From: Microbacterium sp. AG238
GTDB taxonomy: Bacteria > Actinomycetota > Actinomycetes > Actinomycetales > Microbacteriaceae
Assembly (NCBI RefSeq): GCF_003610405.1
Contig: NZ_RAQC01000001.1
Location: 1,860,001-1,924,000, forward strand
Reading direction: 5' to 3'
DNA: 64,000 nucleotides
A model generated the notes under the pieces. That model was not told the DNA's origin. It ran no database searches and worked only from the letters and a program-made list of their open reading frames with translations. The translations under genes were made by a program, and so were the position numbers. Below are positions 32,144 through 41,946 of the stretch, in pieces (the stretch's first letter is position 1; every line of letters starts with the position of its first letter).

Positions 32144-34320
32144 TGTCTGCCCCTCTGACCGAAACCCGGCCCTCATCCGGCCCGTCGTCTGCGGACCCGG
32201 ACGCCAGTCCGGCACCGCGCCGGCGCAGCGCCTTCAGCCTCGCGCAGGTCGGCGCCGCCCTCCCCGGCGCCCTCCGCAAGCTCAACCCCGCCGCGCAATG
32301 GCGGAACCCCGTGATGTTCCTCGTCTGGATCGGCGCGGCCCTCACCACGGCGATCGCGATCGCGGAGCCGTTCCTCGGCGGCCCCGAGACCTCGGGCGGC
32401 ACGGCGGTTCCGGCCGGGTTCACGTGGGGCATCGCGGTCTGGCTGTGGCTCACGGTGTTCTTCGCGAACGTGGCGGAGTCGGTCGCCGAGGGCCGCGGCA
32501 AGGCGCAGGCACAGGCGCTGCGCAAGACGCGGACGACCACGACCGCGCGCCGGGTCGTCTCGTACGACGAGCGGACGGATGCCGCAGCCCGCGGCGCCGC
32601 GACCGAGGAAGTGCCCTCGGCCGACCTCCGGCTCGCAGATGTCGTCCTCGTCGAAGCGGGCGAGCTCATCCCGGGCGACGGAGACATCGTCGACGGGATC
32701 GCAACGGTCGACGAATCGGCGATCACGGGCGAGTCTGCTCCCGTCGTCCGGGAGTCCGGCGGCGACCGCAGCGCCGTCACGGGCGGCACCCGGGTGCTCT
32801 CCGACCGCATCGTCGTGAGGATCACGTCGAAGCCCGGCGAGACGTTCGTCGACCGCATGATCGCCCTCGTCGAGGGCGCTGCGCGGCAGCGCACACCAAA
32901 CGAGATCGCCCTCAACATCCTGCTCGCGAGCCTGTCGATCGTCTTCGTCGTGGTCGTGCTGGCGATGAATCCGATCGCGTCGTACAGCGCCTCCCCCGTC
33001 AGCATCCCGGTGCTCGTCGCACTGCTGGTCTGCCTGATCCCCACCACGATCGGCGCGCTGCTGTCGGCCATCGGCATCGCGGGCATGGACCGCCTCGTGC
33101 AGCGGAACGTCCTGGCGATGTCGGGTCGTGCCGTCGAGGCGGCCGGCGATGTGACGACCCTGCTGCTCGACAAGACCGGCACGATCACCTACGGCAACCG
33201 GCGCGCGTCGGAGTTCGTCGCGATGACCGGCGTCGACGCGACCGACCTCGCCCGCGCGGCATCCCTCTCGTCGCTATCCGACCCGACGCCCGAGGGCACC
33301 TCGGTCGTCGAGCTCGCGGCCTCGCAGCATGTCGTCGCCGAGCTCCCTCGCGACGCCGTCGCGGTGGCCTTCACGGCACAAACGCGCATGAGCGGCGTCG
33401 ACCTGCCCGACGGCACGCAGGTGCGCAAGGGCGCGTCGGGGTCGGTGCTCGCCTGGCTCGACGCGTCGGCGCGACCGGTCTCAACCGAGGCCCGCGCAGA
33501 GCTGCTGCACCACGCCGACGCGATCGCGCAGTCCGGCGGCACACCGCTGGCCGTCGCGACCCTCGACGCGTCGGGAACCGGAACCCTGCTCGGCGTCATC
33601 CACCTGAAGGATGTCGTCAAGGACGGGCTGCGCGACCGCTTCGAGGAGCTGCGCTCGATGGGCATCCGCACCGTCATGATCACGGGCGACAACCCGCTGA
33701 CCGCTGCCGCGATCGCGAGAGAGGCGGGTGTCGACGACTTCCTCGCCGAGGCGACACCCGAAGACAAGCTCGCCCTGATCCGCAAGGAGCAGGAGGGCGG
33801 CCACCTCGTCGCGATGACCGGTGACGGCACGAACGACGCTCCGGCTCTGGCGCAGGCCGACGTCGGCGTGGCGATGAACACGGGCACGTCGGCGGCGAAG
33901 GAGGCCGGCAACATGGTCGACCTCGACTCGGATCCGACCAAGCTCATCGACATCGTCCGCATCGGAAAGCAGCTGCTCATCACGCGCGGGGCGCTCACGA
34001 CGTTCTCGCTCGCGAACGACATCGCCAAGTACTTCGCGATCATCCCCGCGATGTTCATGGGGGTGTTCCCGGGACTCGCCGCACTCAACATCATGCAGCT
34101 GTCGTCGCCGGCATCCGCCGTCACGAGCGCGATCGTCTTCAACGCGATCGTCATCATCGTGCTCATCCCGCTCGCGCTGCGGGGAGTGGCCTACCGCGCG
34201 GCGAGCGCCTCGTCGATCCTGAGCCGCAATCTCGTCGTGTACGGGCTCGGCGGCGTCATCGCACCGTTCGTCGGCATCAAGCTGATCGACCTCGTCGTCA
34301 GCCTCATCCCGGGCTTCTGA
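32143..34320 (+). CDS. kdpB: Potassium-transporting P-type ATPase, subunit KdpB
   Basis: 725-residue P-type ATPase subunit that powers high-affinity K+ uptake. The phosphorylated Asp about 343 is in [10 protein letters not shown]; the actuator motif TGES is in [29 protein letters not shown] is the hinge motif. The N-terminal 45 residues before the core are Pro/Ser-rich and longer than in E. coli. Operon order F-A-B-C is standard. Confidence 0.97.
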   Translation: MSAPLTETRPSSGPSSADPDASPAPRRRSAFSLAQVGAALPGALRKLNPAAQWRNPVMFLVWIGAALTTAIAIAEPFLGGPETSGGTAVPAGFTWGIAVWLWLTVFFANVAESVAEGRGKAQAQALRKTRTTTTARRVVSYDERTDAAARGAATEEVPSADLRLADVVLVEAGELIPGDGDIVDGIATVDESAITGESAPVVRESGGDRSAVTGGTRVLSDRIVVRITSKPGETFVDRMIALVEGAARQRTPNEIALNILLASLSIVFVVVVLAMNPIASYSASPVSIPVLVALLVCLIPTTIGALLSAIGIAGMDRLVQRNVLAMSGRAVEAAGDVTTLLLDKTGTITYGNRRASEFVAMTGVDATDLARAASLSSLSDPTPEGTSVVELAASQHVVAELPRDAVAVAFTAQTRMSGVDLPDGTQVRKGASGSVLAWLDASARPVSTEARAELLHHADAIAQSGGTPLAVATLDASGTGTLLGVIHLKDVVKDGLRDRFEELRSMGIRTVMITGDNPLTAAAIAREAGVDDFLAEATPEDKLALIRKEQEGGHLVAMTGDGTNDAPALAQADVGVAMNTGTSAAKEAGNMVDLDSDPTKLIDIVRIGKQLLITRGALTTFSLANDIAKYFAIIPAMFMGVFPGLAALNIMQLSSPASAVTSAIVFNAIVIIVLIPLALRGVAYRAASASSILSRNLVVYGLGGVIAPFVGIKLIDLVVSLIPGF

Positions 34321-34340
34321 GCCCCGTCTGGAGACCTGTC

Positions 34341-34949
34341 ATGTCCACCGCTCGCGCCTCGCTGCGCACCTCCGCCGTCGCCGTCCGCGCGATGATCGTT
34401 CTCACCCTCGTGCTCGGAGTCGGGTACACCCTGCTCATCTCGCTGATCGGTCTCGCGCTGCCGGCGCAGGCGAACGGGTCGCTGCTGCGCGAAACCGAGG
34501 GCCAGGTCGTCGGCTCGTCGCTCATCGGCCAGTCGTTCGCGGATGCCGACGGCGAGGCGCTGCCGCAGTACTTCCAGCCACGCCCCTCGGCGGCCGGCGA
34601 CGGCTACGACGCGGCGGCGTCGAGCGGATCGAACCTCGGCCCGAACAACGCCGACCTCGTCGCCGCGGTCGAGGAGCGGCGGGCGACGATCGCCGACCGC
34701 GAGGGCGTCGACGTCGCCGACGTCCCCGCGGATGCCGTCACCGCGTCGGCCTCGGGCCTCGACCCGCACATCTCGCCGGCATACGCCGAGCTGCAGGTCG
34801 CACGGGTCGCGGCCGAGCGCGGGCTCTCGGCGGCGGAGGTGCGCGACCTCGTCGCCGCGCACACGACGGCCCGCGACCTGGGGTTCCTGGGCGAGCCGCG
34901 AGTGAATGTCGTCGAACTGAACCTGGCGCTGGACGGTGTCGCACGGTGA
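34341..34949 (+). CDS. kdpC: Potassium-transporting ATPase subunit KdpC
   Basis: 202 residues: one N-terminal membrane helix (about residues 18-40) and an extracellular domain. Conserved pieces are GSLLIGQ-type ([13 protein letters not shown]), [18 protein letters not shown] and [21 protein letters not shown]. It completes KdpFABC. Ends 30 nt before element G, which separates the structural genes from the regulators. Confidence 0.96.
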   Translation: MSTARASLRTSAVAVRAMIVLTLVLGVGYTLLISLIGLALPAQANGSLLRETEGQVVGSSLIGQSFADADGEALPQYFQPRPSAAGDGYDAAASSGSNLGPNNADLVAAVEERRATIADREGVDVADVPADAVTASASGLDPHISPAYAELQVARVAAERGLSAAEVRDLVAAHTTARDLGFLGEPRVNVVELNLALDGVAR

Positions 34950-34979
34950 CGGCATCCGATCCCGAGGGCGGGCGGGCGC

Positions 34980-35055
34980 CGATGCAAGGGATGCGGGGCG
35001 CCGCGCCGAAGCGGGATGCCGTTCGCCGGGGTGTCGCGCCCGATCCCTTGCATCG
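34980..35055. repeat. Intergenic hairpin element G
   Basis: 76 nt between kdpC and kdpD. Arms CGATGCAAGGGAT (34980-34992) and ATCCCTTGCATCG (35043-35055) are a perfect 13-bp pair; pairing continues with CGGGGCGC against GCGCCCG and CGAA against TTCG near the centre. Shares GATGCAAGGG with element C. Confidence 0.85.
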
Positions 35056-35101
35056 CGGCTCGAGGGTGCGAGGGCGCCGGGCGATCCGGACCCGGGAGAA
35101 C

Positions 35102-35107
35102 TAGGGT
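35102..35107 (+). promoter_or_regulatory. -10 element of kdpDE (leaderless)
   Basis: TAGGGT followed by 6 nt and the kdpD GTG. kdpDE can therefore be transcribed apart from kdpFABC. Confidence 0.65.
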
Positions 35108-35113
35108 GATGCC

Positions 35114-37633
35114 GTGAAGCGGGGACGACTGCGGGTGCTGCTGGGCGCGGCGCCGGGCGTCGGCAAGACCTACGAGATGCTCGAGGAGGGGCGCCGGCTG
35201 CAGGATGCCGGGGTCGACGTCGTCGTCGCGATCGTCGAGACCCACGGCCGGGCCGCGACAGCGGCGATGGCCGCGGGCCTGCCGATCGTTCCGCGGCGGC
35301 GCCTCGAGCACCGCGGCGTCACCCTCGACGAGATGGACCTCGAGGCCGTCCTCGCCCGAGCTCCGCGCGTCGCGCTCGTCGACGAGCTCGCCCACACCAA
35401 CGTCGGCGGGTCGCGCAACGAGAAGCGCTGGCAGGATGTCGAGGAGCTGCGGGATGCCGGTATCGACGTCATCACGACGGTGAACGTCCAGCACATCGAG
35501 TCGCTCGGCGACGTCGTCGAGCAGATCACCGGGGTCGCGCAGCGCGAGACCGTGCCCGATGCCGTCGTGCGCTCGGCCGACCCGATCGAGCTCGTCGATC
35601 TCGCACCGCCGTCGCTCCGCGACCGACTGGCCGCCGGCCTCGTCTACCCCGCCGAGCGGATCGACGCCGCCCTGTCGAACTACTTCCGGCTGGGAAACCT
35701 CACCGCCCTGCGCGAGCTCGCGCTGCTGTGGCTGGCCGACGAGGTCGACAGCGCCCTGCAGGACTACCGCGCCGAGCACGGCATCCGGGGCACCTGGCAG
35801 GCGCGCGAGCGCGTCGTCGTGGCACTGACCGGCGGACCCGAGGGCGAGACGCTGATCCGGCGCGGCGCGCGTATCGTCGACCGCTCGGCCGGCGGCGAGC
35901 TGCTGGCCGTTCACGTGTCGGGCCAGGACGGCCTGCGCACCGCCGACCCGGCGGCCCTCGCCGCGCAGCGAGCGCTCGTCGAATCGCTCGGCGGCAGCTA
36001 CCACCAGGTGGTCGGTGACGACATCCCCGCCGCCCTCGTCGAGTTCGCCCGGTCGGTCAACGCGTCGCAGCTCGTCGTCGGCGTGAGCCGTCGCGGCCGG
36101 CTCGCGGCGGCCCTCAGCGGCCCGGGCATCGGTGCCACCGTGATCCGCGAATCGGGCGACATCGACGTGCACGTCGTGACCCACGCCGCCGCCGGCGGTC
36201 GCTTCACGCTGCCCCGCGTGGCCGGTGGCGCGCTGAGTGTGCGCCGCCGGATGCTCGGATTCGTCGTGGCACTGATCGGCGGCCCGCTGCTGACCTGGCT
36301 GCTCGTCGCACTGCGGAGTCCCGAGTCGATCACGAGCGACGTGCTGGCGTATCAGCTGCTGGTCGTGGTGGTCGCGCTCGTGGGCGGCCTGTGGCCCGCC
36401 GTCTTCGCGGCGGTGATGTCGGGCGTGACGCTCGATTTTTTCTTCGTCGCACCCCTCTACACGGTGACGGTCGCCGACCCTCTGCACACCTGGGCGCTCG
36501 CGCTCTACGTCGTGATCGCCCTGCTCGTGAGCGTGATCGTCGACCGGGCTGCCCGGGGCACCCGCGCCGCACGACGCGCCGCCGCCGAGGCCGAGCTGCT
36601 CGCCGCGGTCGCGGGCAGCGTCCTGCGCGGCGACGGCTCGATCCCCGCGCTCGTCGCCCGGGCGCGCGAGGCGTTCGGGATGTCGGGAGCCCGCCTGATC
36701 GCCGCGGACGGAACCGTGATCGCCGCCGACGGCGAGCCCGTGCGTGACGACCGCCACCTGCGCGTCAACGTCGGACGCGAGGCCGTGCTCGAGCTGCACG
36801 GCAGCGAGTCGGAGCAGCTCGACGGCTCGGAACGCCGGCTGCTGGATGTCGTCGTCGCGCAGCTCGCCGCCGCCCTCGAGCAGGCCGACCTGCAGCGGGC
36901 CGCGAGCTCGGCCTCGGTGCTGGCGGAGACCGACCGGGTGCGCAGCGCCCTCCTCTCGGCGGCGAGCCACGACCTGAGGCGTCCCCTCGCCGCCGCCGTC
37001 GCGGCCCTCGGCGGGCTCCGGGCGGCGGGCCCGGCGCTCGACGAATCCGACCGCGACGAGCTCCTCGCCACCGCCGACGAGAGCCTGGGCACCCTGACCT
37101 CGCTCGTCACCGATCTGCTCGACGTCAGCCGCATCGAGGCCGGTGCCCTCGCCGTCGCGCTGCGGCCCGTCGACACCGCCGACGCCGTGCTCGCCGCCGT
37201 CGACGAGCTCGACCTGGGCCCGGCTGCCGTCGAGCTGGCCCTCGACGAGGCGATCGAGCCCGTGCGCGCCGATCCCGTTCTGCTGCAGCGGGTGATCGTG
37301 AACGTGCTGGCGAACGCGCACCGTCACTCACCGGCAGACACGCCGGTGCGCATCAGCACGAGCTCGCTGGGCGGGCGGGCGCAGATCCGCGTGATCGACC
37401 ACGGTCCCGGCATCCCGCTCGAACGTCACGGCGATGTGTTCGCTCCCTTCCAGCGACTCGGCGACACCGACAACACGACCGGGCTCGGGCTGGGGCTCGC
37501 GCTGTCGCGGGGTTTCACCGAGGGGATGCAGGGTCAGCTGATGCCCGAGCAGACTCCCGGGGGCGGCCTGACAATGGTGATCGAGCTGCCGCTGGCGTCG
37601 TCGGCCGCGCAAGAGGGCAGGATCGAGGCGTGA
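35114..37633 (+). CDS. kdpD: Sensor histidine kinase KdpD
   Basis: 839 residues. Order: N-terminal KdpD domain with Walker-like GAAPGVGKTYEMLEEG (about residues 10-25), universal-stress-like domain (about 235-360), four membrane helices (about 380-485), GAF-like segment, HisKA with His about 619 in SHDLRRPLAA, and HATPase with NVLANAHRHSP, DHGPGIPLE and GLGLGLALSRG. Senses low K+ and turgor-related cues and phosphorylates KdpE. GTG start; overlaps kdpE by 4 nt. Confidence 0.96.
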   Translation: MKRGRLRVLLGAAPGVGKTYEMLEEGRRLQDAGVDVVVAIVETHGRAATAAMAAGLPIVPRRRLEHRGVTLDEMDLEAVLARAPRVALVDELAHTNVGGSRNEKRWQDVEELRDAGIDVITTVNVQHIESLGDVVEQITGVAQRETVPDAVVRSADPIELVDLAPPSLRDRLAAGLVYPAERIDAALSNYFRLGNLTALRELALLWLADEVDSALQDYRAEHGIRGTWQARERVVVALTGGPEGETLIRRGARIVDRSAGGELLAVHVSGQDGLRTADPAALAAQRALVESLGGSYHQVVGDDIPAALVEFARSVNASQLVVGVSRRGRLAAALSGPGIGATVIRESGDIDVHVVTHAAAGGRFTLPRVAGGALSVRRRMLGFVVALIGGPLLTWLLVALRSPESITSDVLAYQLLVVVVALVGGLWPAVFAAVMSGVTLDFFFVAPLYTVTVADPLHTWALALYVVIALLVSVIVDRAARGTRAARRAAAEAELLAAVAGSVLRGDGSIPALVARAREAFGMSGARLIAADGTVIAADGEPVRDDRHLRVNVGREAVLELHGSESEQLDGSERRLLDVVVAQLAAALEQADLQRAASSASVLAETDRVRSALLSAASHDLRRPLAAAVAALGGLRAAGPALDESDRDELLATADESLGTLTSLVTDLLDVSRIEAGALAVALRPVDTADAVLAAVDELDLGPAAVELALDEAIEPVRADPVLLQRVIVNVLANAHRHSPADTPVRISTSSLGGRAQIRVIDHGPGIPLERHGDVFAPFQRLGDTDNTTGLGLGLALSRGFTEGMQGQLMPEQTPGGGLTMVIELPLASSAAQEGRIEA

Positions 37634-38304
37634 AGGTCCTCCTCGCCGACGACGACCCGCAGCTCGTGCGGGCGCTGCGCATCACGCTCGCCGCGCACGG
37701 GTACGACGTCGTCTCGGCGGGCGACGGCGCCGCCGCGATCGCCGCCGCGGCATCCGAGCACCCCGACGTGATCGTGCTCGATCTCGGGATGCCGCGCCTC
37801 GACGGCGTCGCAGTGATCGAGGCCGTGCGGGGGTGGAGCGCCGTGCCCATCATCGTCGTGTCGGGGCGCACGGGGTCGGCCGACAAGGTCGCGGCGCTCG
37901 ACGCGGGGGCCGACGACTACGTCACCAAGCCCTTCCAGATCGACGAGCTGCTCGCGAGACTGCGCGCGCTGACCCGGCGGGCCGGCGGTGCCGCATCCGT
38001 CGCCGTCGTGCGGTTCGCGGATGTCGAGATCGACCGGGCCGCCAAGACCGTCACCCGCGGCGGCGAGCGCGTGCACCTCACTCCGACCGAGTGGCGGATG
38101 CTCGACTTCCTCGCGCGCAGCCCGGGAGCGCTCGTGACCCGGCAGGATCTGCTGAAGGAGCTGTGGGGCACCGAGCAGGTCAACGACACCGGCTACCTGC
38201 GGCTCTACGTCTCGCAGCTGCGCAAGAAGCTCGAGGCCGACCCGGCCCGCCCCGAGCACCTCATCACGGAGTCGGGCATGGGCTACCGGCTCATCGTCGA
38301 CTGA
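37630..38304 (+). CDS. kdpE: Response regulator KdpE
   Basis: 224-residue OmpR-type regulator. Receiver domain with phospho-acceptor Asp about 51 in VIVLDLGMPRLDG, acidic pocket LLADDDP and Lys in YVTKPF. The winged-helix output domain contains LTPTEWRMLDFLARSPG and the terminal GYRLIVD. Activates kdpFABC. GTG start overlapping the kdpD stop. Confidence 0.96.
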   Translation: MKVLLADDDPQLVRALRITLAAHGYDVVSAGDGAAAIAAAASEHPDVIVLDLGMPRLDGVAVIEAVRGWSAVPIIVVSGRTGSADKVAALDAGADDYVTKPFQIDELLARLRALTRRAGGAASVAVVRFADVEIDRAAKTVTRGGERVHLTPTEWRMLDFLARSPGALVTRQDLLKELWGTEQVNDTGYLRLYVSQLRKKLEADPARPEHLITESGMGYRLIVD

Positions 38305-38315
38305 ATGCTGCTGGG

Positions 38316-38321
38316 TACGAT
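38316..38321 (+). promoter_or_regulatory. -10 element of the GNAT gene (leaderless)
   Basis: TACGAT, 6 nt before GTG 38328. Confidence 0.55.
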
Positions 38322-38327
38322 CGGGCC

Positions 38328-38852
38328 GTGCCCCTCGACATCCGCCCGCCCAGACCTGACGAGCTGAGCCTCCTCGAGCAGATCGAGAACGATGCCGACG
38401 CGCTGCTGCGCGACCTGCTCGACCCGCCGACCTGGTGGCCCGCCCCGACCGGTGCGGAGCGCGCCGCGGAATCGGGCTTCCTGCTCGTCGCGGATGTCTC
38501 TGGCGGTGAGGGCGAGGAGGCCGGCGAGAGCGTGATCGCCGGATTCGTCCATGTGCTCGAGCTCGATGGTCATGCCCACCTCGAACAATTGTCGATGTCG
38601 CCCGCGCACGGCCGCCGCGGGTACGGCCGCAAGCTCGTCGAGGCGGCGATGGCGTACGCCCGCGACCGCGGGCACGACCGGATGTCGCTGCGCACGTTCG
38701 CCGACGTGCCCTGGAATGCCCCGTTCTACGCGCGCCTCGGCTTCGCCGTCACCGAGCCTCGTTCGGGCTTCGAGCTGATGCTCGTCGAGACCGAGAACCG
38801 CATGGGCCTCGACGCCCTCGGCCCTCGCGTGCAGATGACTGCGGAGCTGTAA
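38328..38852 (+). CDS. GNAT-family N-acetyltransferase
   Basis: 174 residues with the acetyl-CoA site GRRGYGRKLVEAAMAYA (about residues 99-115, pattern Rx-x-GxG/A) and the C-terminal FYARLGFAVTEP motif. An insertion rich in Gly/Glu (SGGEGEEAGES) lies between beta strands 2 and 3. Substrate unknown. Start fixed by the -10 box; it follows kdpE by 23 nt but has its own promoter. Confidence 0.9.
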   Translation: MPLDIRPPRPDELSLLEQIENDADALLRDLLDPPTWWPAPTGAERAAESGFLLVADVSGGEGEEAGESVIAGFVHVLELDGHAHLEQLSMSPAHGRRGYGRKLVEAAMAYARDRGHDRMSLRTFADVPWNAPFYARLGFAVTEPRSGFELMLVETENRMGLDALGPRVQMTAEL

Positions 38853-38861
38853 GCGGCCGCG

Positions 38862-39686
38862 TCAGTCGGAGCCTGAGCGGTCAGCGCCGACGGCAGGTTC
38901 GAGAAAGCGGTTGGACCACGCGAACGCGATGAGCTCGCTCCGTGACGACAGTCCGAGCTTCTTCAGGATGCTGCCGACATGCGACTTCACCGTCGCCTCG
39001 CTGATGAAGGCGTTGGCAGCTACCTCCGCATTGGACCGGCCCCGGGCGACGAGATCGAACACCTCGCGCTCACGGTGCGAGAGCGGGAGGGACGCCGTCG
39101 CAGCTTCGTCGGCCGGGCGCTTCGCAGTGGGGCGGCGGTCCGCAGGCGTCAGGCGCGGCCGCCCCAGACGCCACCCGAGCCACGCGCCCATAACGCTGAG
39201 CGTCGTACAGAGCGCGATGGCGTCGAGACCTCCGGCGAGGTCCTTGCCACTGACGGTGCCCCACCGGCCGGAGATCGAGAGCGCGGGAACGGTCAACAAC
39301 GCACCGACAGCGACCGCGCATACGAGGACCCACGCCAGCACGAGGCGACGGCGCTCGGGAGGGGTGCTCCGCGAGAGGAATGCGGGCAGCGGCAGCAGCA
39401 GCGCATAGCCGACCCAGCTCACCTGACTGAAGCGAGCCGGCCAGAACAACAGCTGCACGATGAGCAGGGTAACCAGCAGCACCGCGGACCAGGTCGGACG
39501 AACGCCGGCCAGCGCCATGGCGGCAGCGAAGCCGACCATGACCGCGAGGCCGTAAACGGATGTCGCGAAGGTGTCGTCGCGCACGAGTACGACGTCGAGG
39601 CGATCCAGCCCCGCCACCGCGAGCCAGAGCGCGAGCGCGAGGAGCCCGGTGATCGGCGCGAGGAACCGCGAAACGAGGGGTGTCAT
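38862..39686 (-). CDS. Membrane-bound LuxR-type one-component regulator
   Basis: 274 residues. About six hydrophobic helices occupy residues 10-180 (for example GLLALALWLAVAGL, VSWVGYALLLPLPAF, LAWVLVCAVAVGALL). A short linker leads to a C-terminal LuxR HTH: LPLSHREREVFDLVARGRSN and ISEATVKSHVGSILKKLGL (about residues 203-260). There is no receiver domain and no adjacent kinase, so the membrane part is probably the sensor. Targets are unknown. It converges on the GNAT gene with 9 nt between stops. Confidence 0.88.
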   Translation of the reverse strand: MTPLVSRFLAPITGLLALALWLAVAGLDRLDVVLVRDDTFATSVYGLAVMVGFAAAMALAGVRPTWSAVLLVTLLIVQLLFWPARFSQVSWVGYALLLPLPAFLSRSTPPERRRLVLAWVLVCAVAVGALLTVPALSISGRWGTVSGKDLAGGLDAIALCTTLSVMGAWLGWRLGRPRLTPADRRPTAKRPADEAATASLPLSHREREVFDLVARGRSNAEVAANAFISEATVKSHVGSILKKLGLSSRSELIAFAWSNRFLEPAVGADRSGSD

Positions 39687-39793
39687 GGGGCGAGGCTATG
39701 CCACCGGCGCGGCTCGCTCGCAGCGGATTCGCCCGCTCCGGCACGAGATCATCCGAAGGTCGGACGCTCCTCCCGAAGTCGCACCCGCCTCCG

Positions 39794-40996
39794 TCAGAAG
39801 TCTCGCGTCTCGTCGAACCAGCTCAGCGCGTCCTCCGCGGTGACGCCCAGCGCGATGGGACGCGCCTGGGTCTGCAGCTGCAGCACCGCGTCGCCGACGT
39901 CCTCGCGTTCGGTCGTCTCGATGCCGGGCACACTGTTGAAGCGTTCGACGAAGGCGACGATCGCGGCGCGAGCCTCGCCGAGGTCCTGCGACGCGGCGAG
40001 CGACGCGAGCGCGGCGTCGTAGGCGGCATTGGCGATCTTCGCTCGTCGGGCGTCCCAGCCCGCGAACGGGCGGCCGTACTCCTGCTGCCACCACTCGGGC
40101 TTTCGCAGCTTCACGACCGATGCGTAGTCGTCCCACGGTCGCGTCTTCGCGCGCGCACGCATCTGCGAGCGGAGGACCTTTCCGCCCGCCTCGTCGACGT
40201 TGAATGCGATGAGCCGCTCGAGCGACGGCCACGTGTCGAGCGACGGCATCCCGTCGAGGTTCGGCACGAAGCGGATCTCGAGACCGCGGAGCGCGTCGAG
40301 CTCGCCCAGCGCTTCCCAGTCGGTGAAGCTCCCGTGCAGCGACAGGCTCTCGATCCGGGTGAACTGCCGGAGCGCCGTCAGCGAGATCGGACGACCGAGC
40401 GGAGCGCCCGACAGCGTCACCGACTCGACGTCTCGTAACGGACCCAGGTCGGGGACGACGACCGGCTCCCCCGTCGCGCGGCCGAGCGCCGGCAGCAGCG
40501 AGAGCGATCGCGGAAGCGCCCCGTCCGTCCGCAGCCGGGCGAGGTCGCCCGCGACGCTGAGGTGGTAGACCGCCGGCATCGTCAGACGCAACGATCCGCG
40601 CAGCGCGCCCAGACGGAGGAACAGGCTGTGGATGTCGGAACCCGCGGCATCCACGTCGCGGTCGTCGGCGAACTCGGGCGTCCACGAGAAGTTCTCGATC
40701 GGGCGCCGCCGCGCCCAGGCGAAGAAGCCGGCGTCGTTACCGCGATAGACGATGTGTCTGGGCCACGGAGAACCTGCAGGTGTCGCGAAGGGATCGAACG
40801 CCGACCAGTCGATCGCGTCGTCCGGCCCGATCTGCAGGTCGACCGGCTTCCCGTCGGCGGGCCCGAGCGAGAGGTCTCCTCGTCCGGGTTGGATCGTGAG
40901 GACATGACTGTCGGGACCGGTGAGGTTGAGCCGATACGACCCCCAATCGCTGACGGAACCAGCCGGCTGATCGGTCACATCTCTCGGGCCGGTCAT
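39794..40996 (-). CDS. Unknown protein with leucine-rich-repeat-like segment
   Basis: 400 residues, no signal peptide or membrane helix. A middle stretch (about residues 180-275) has strand-loop repeats with a 20-24 residue period: LGPLRDVESVTLSG, LRQFTRIESLSLHG, LGELDALRGLEIRF, LDTWPSLERLIAFN, typical of leucine-rich repeats. N-terminal and C-terminal parts are not recognised. The ATG at 40996 has AAAGGTG five bases upstream and was preferred over one 33 nt further out. A plus-strand spacer of 107 nt after its end shows nothing notable. Confidence 0.82.
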   Translation of the reverse strand: MTGPRDVTDQPAGSVSDWGSYRLNLTGPDSHVLTIQPGRGDLSLGPADGKPVDLQIGPDDAIDWSAFDPFATPAGSPWPRHIVYRGNDAGFFAWARRRPIENFSWTPEFADDRDVDAAGSDIHSLFLRLGALRGSLRLTMPAVYHLSVAGDLARLRTDGALPRSLSLLPALGRATGEPVVVPDLGPLRDVESVTLSGAPLGRPISLTALRQFTRIESLSLHGSFTDWEALGELDALRGLEIRFVPNLDGMPSLDTWPSLERLIAFNVDEAGGKVLRSQMRARAKTRPWDDYASVVKLRKPEWWQQEYGRPFAGWDARRAKIANAAYDAALASLAASQDLGEARAAIVAFVERFNSVPGIETTEREDVGDAVLQLQTQARPIALGVTAEDALSWFDETRDF

Positions 40997-41091
40997 GGGA
41001 CACCTTTCACACCGGGGACGGTCGGACACTCCCGCCGCAGCATAGCCACCGCCGGAGAAGGATGCCGAGCTGCTGCACGAGACTGGGAGCC

Positions 41092-41514
41092 ATGGCAGGT
41101 TTCCATCATGTCGAGCTCTGGGTCAGCGACATCGAGTCCGCCCGCCGGGAATGGGGCTGGTTGCTTCGGCGGGTCGGCTTCGACCTCGAGAGCACGTGGC
41201 CGCAGGGCGAGTCGTGGGCCGCGGGCGGGGCGTACTTGACGCTCACCACCTCCCCGAACACGGTCGGCATCGAGCACGACCGTCGGCGCCCGGGCCTGAA
41301 CCACCTGGCCTTCCGCGGCGGCTCCCCCGCCGAGGTCGACGCGATCGTGGCCGACGCCCCGTCCGCAGGTTGGATGCCGCTGTACCAGGAGCGTTACCCG
41401 CACGCCGGCGGCCCCCAGCACTACGCCGGCTGGCTCGAGAACGCGGCGGGCTTCAAGGTCGAGGTCGTCGCGGCGGACGAATCACCCCTGCCTGATCGTC
41501 GCGCGGGCAGCTGA
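41092..41514 (+). CDS. Single-domain VOC (glyoxalase-like) protein
   Basis: 140 residues forming one VOC module: GFHHVELWVSDIESARREWGW at the start, GLNHLAFRGGSPAEVDAIV in the middle and VEVVAAD at the end. Metal ligands would be His6, His (NHL) and Glu near the C-terminus. Substrate unknown; many such proteins are resistance or isomerase proteins. ATG 41092 gives the usual family start; ATG 41062 is an alternative. A GAGACT box lies 7 nt upstream. Confidence 0.87.
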   Translation: MAGFHHVELWVSDIESARREWGWLLRRVGFDLESTWPQGESWAAGGAYLTLTTSPNTVGIEHDRRRPGLNHLAFRGGSPAEVDAIVADAPSAGWMPLYQERYPHAGGPQHYAGWLENAAGFKVEVVAADESPLPDRRAGS

Positions 41515-41526
41515 CACCGCACCGCC

Positions 41527-41532
41527 GATAAT
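41527..41532 (+). promoter_or_regulatory. -10 element of the NTF2-like gene (leaderless)
   Basis: GATAAT, 6 nt before ATG 41539. Confidence 0.65.
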
Positions 41533-41538
41533 GGGCGG

Positions 41539-41931
41539 ATGGAACCGTGGGAGATGCACGCCTGGTACGCCGAGTACCTCGAGGCCTGCAACCGCCACGA
41601 CCTCGACGCCATCCGCTCCTTCATCGACCCAGAGGTCCGGCGAGCGCACCTGCCGGCCGGCGCCGACGCGTGGATGGCCGACGTCGTCGAGGTGCTCGAC
41701 GCCTTCCCTGACTGGCAGGTGCGCCGCATCCAGCTCGTCGTCGAGGACGACCGCATCGCCGCGCACGTGCGCGCGAGCGGCACGCACACCGGCCCGTTCC
41801 GCGGCATCCGACCCACCCGCCGCCACGTCAATGTGGCGGAGTTCGGGTTCCTGCGGGTGGCGGGAGGGCGCATCGTCGAGCTCGCCGGCACGACCGATCA
41901 CGCCGCGCTGCTGGCCCAGCTGCGCGACTGA
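41539..41931 (+). CDS. NTF2/SnoaL-like small protein
   Basis: 130 residues with the cone-shaped NTF2-like fold pattern: a first helix WYAEYLEACNRHDLDAIRSF, then ADVVEVLDAFPDWQVRRIQLVVEDDRIAAHV and the barrel strands ending VNVAEFGFLRVAGGRIVEL. Members of this polyketide-cyclase-like group bind small ligands or catalyse isomerisation. Function unknown. Followed 15 nt later by the DUF1349 gene on the same strand. Confidence 0.88.
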   Translation: MEPWEMHAWYAEYLEACNRHDLDAIRSFIDPEVRRAHLPAGADAWMADVVEVLDAFPDWQVRRIQLVVEDDRIAAHVRASGTHTGPFRGIRPTRRHVNVAEFGFLRVAGGRIVELAGTTDHAALLAQLRD

Positions 41932-41946
41932 CCCGAGAGGAACCCC

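Noticed and set aside
31210..34320. 1036-codon plus-strand frame running through kdpA into kdpB
   Set aside because: Its first 310 codons are out of frame with kdpA and meaningless; only the part from 32143 is KdpB.
34604..37327. 907-codon open frame on the minus strand opposite kdpD
   Set aside because: Shadow of kdpD in high-GC DNA: Arg/Gly/Asp-rich without domain motifs, while kdpD has all kinase motifs.
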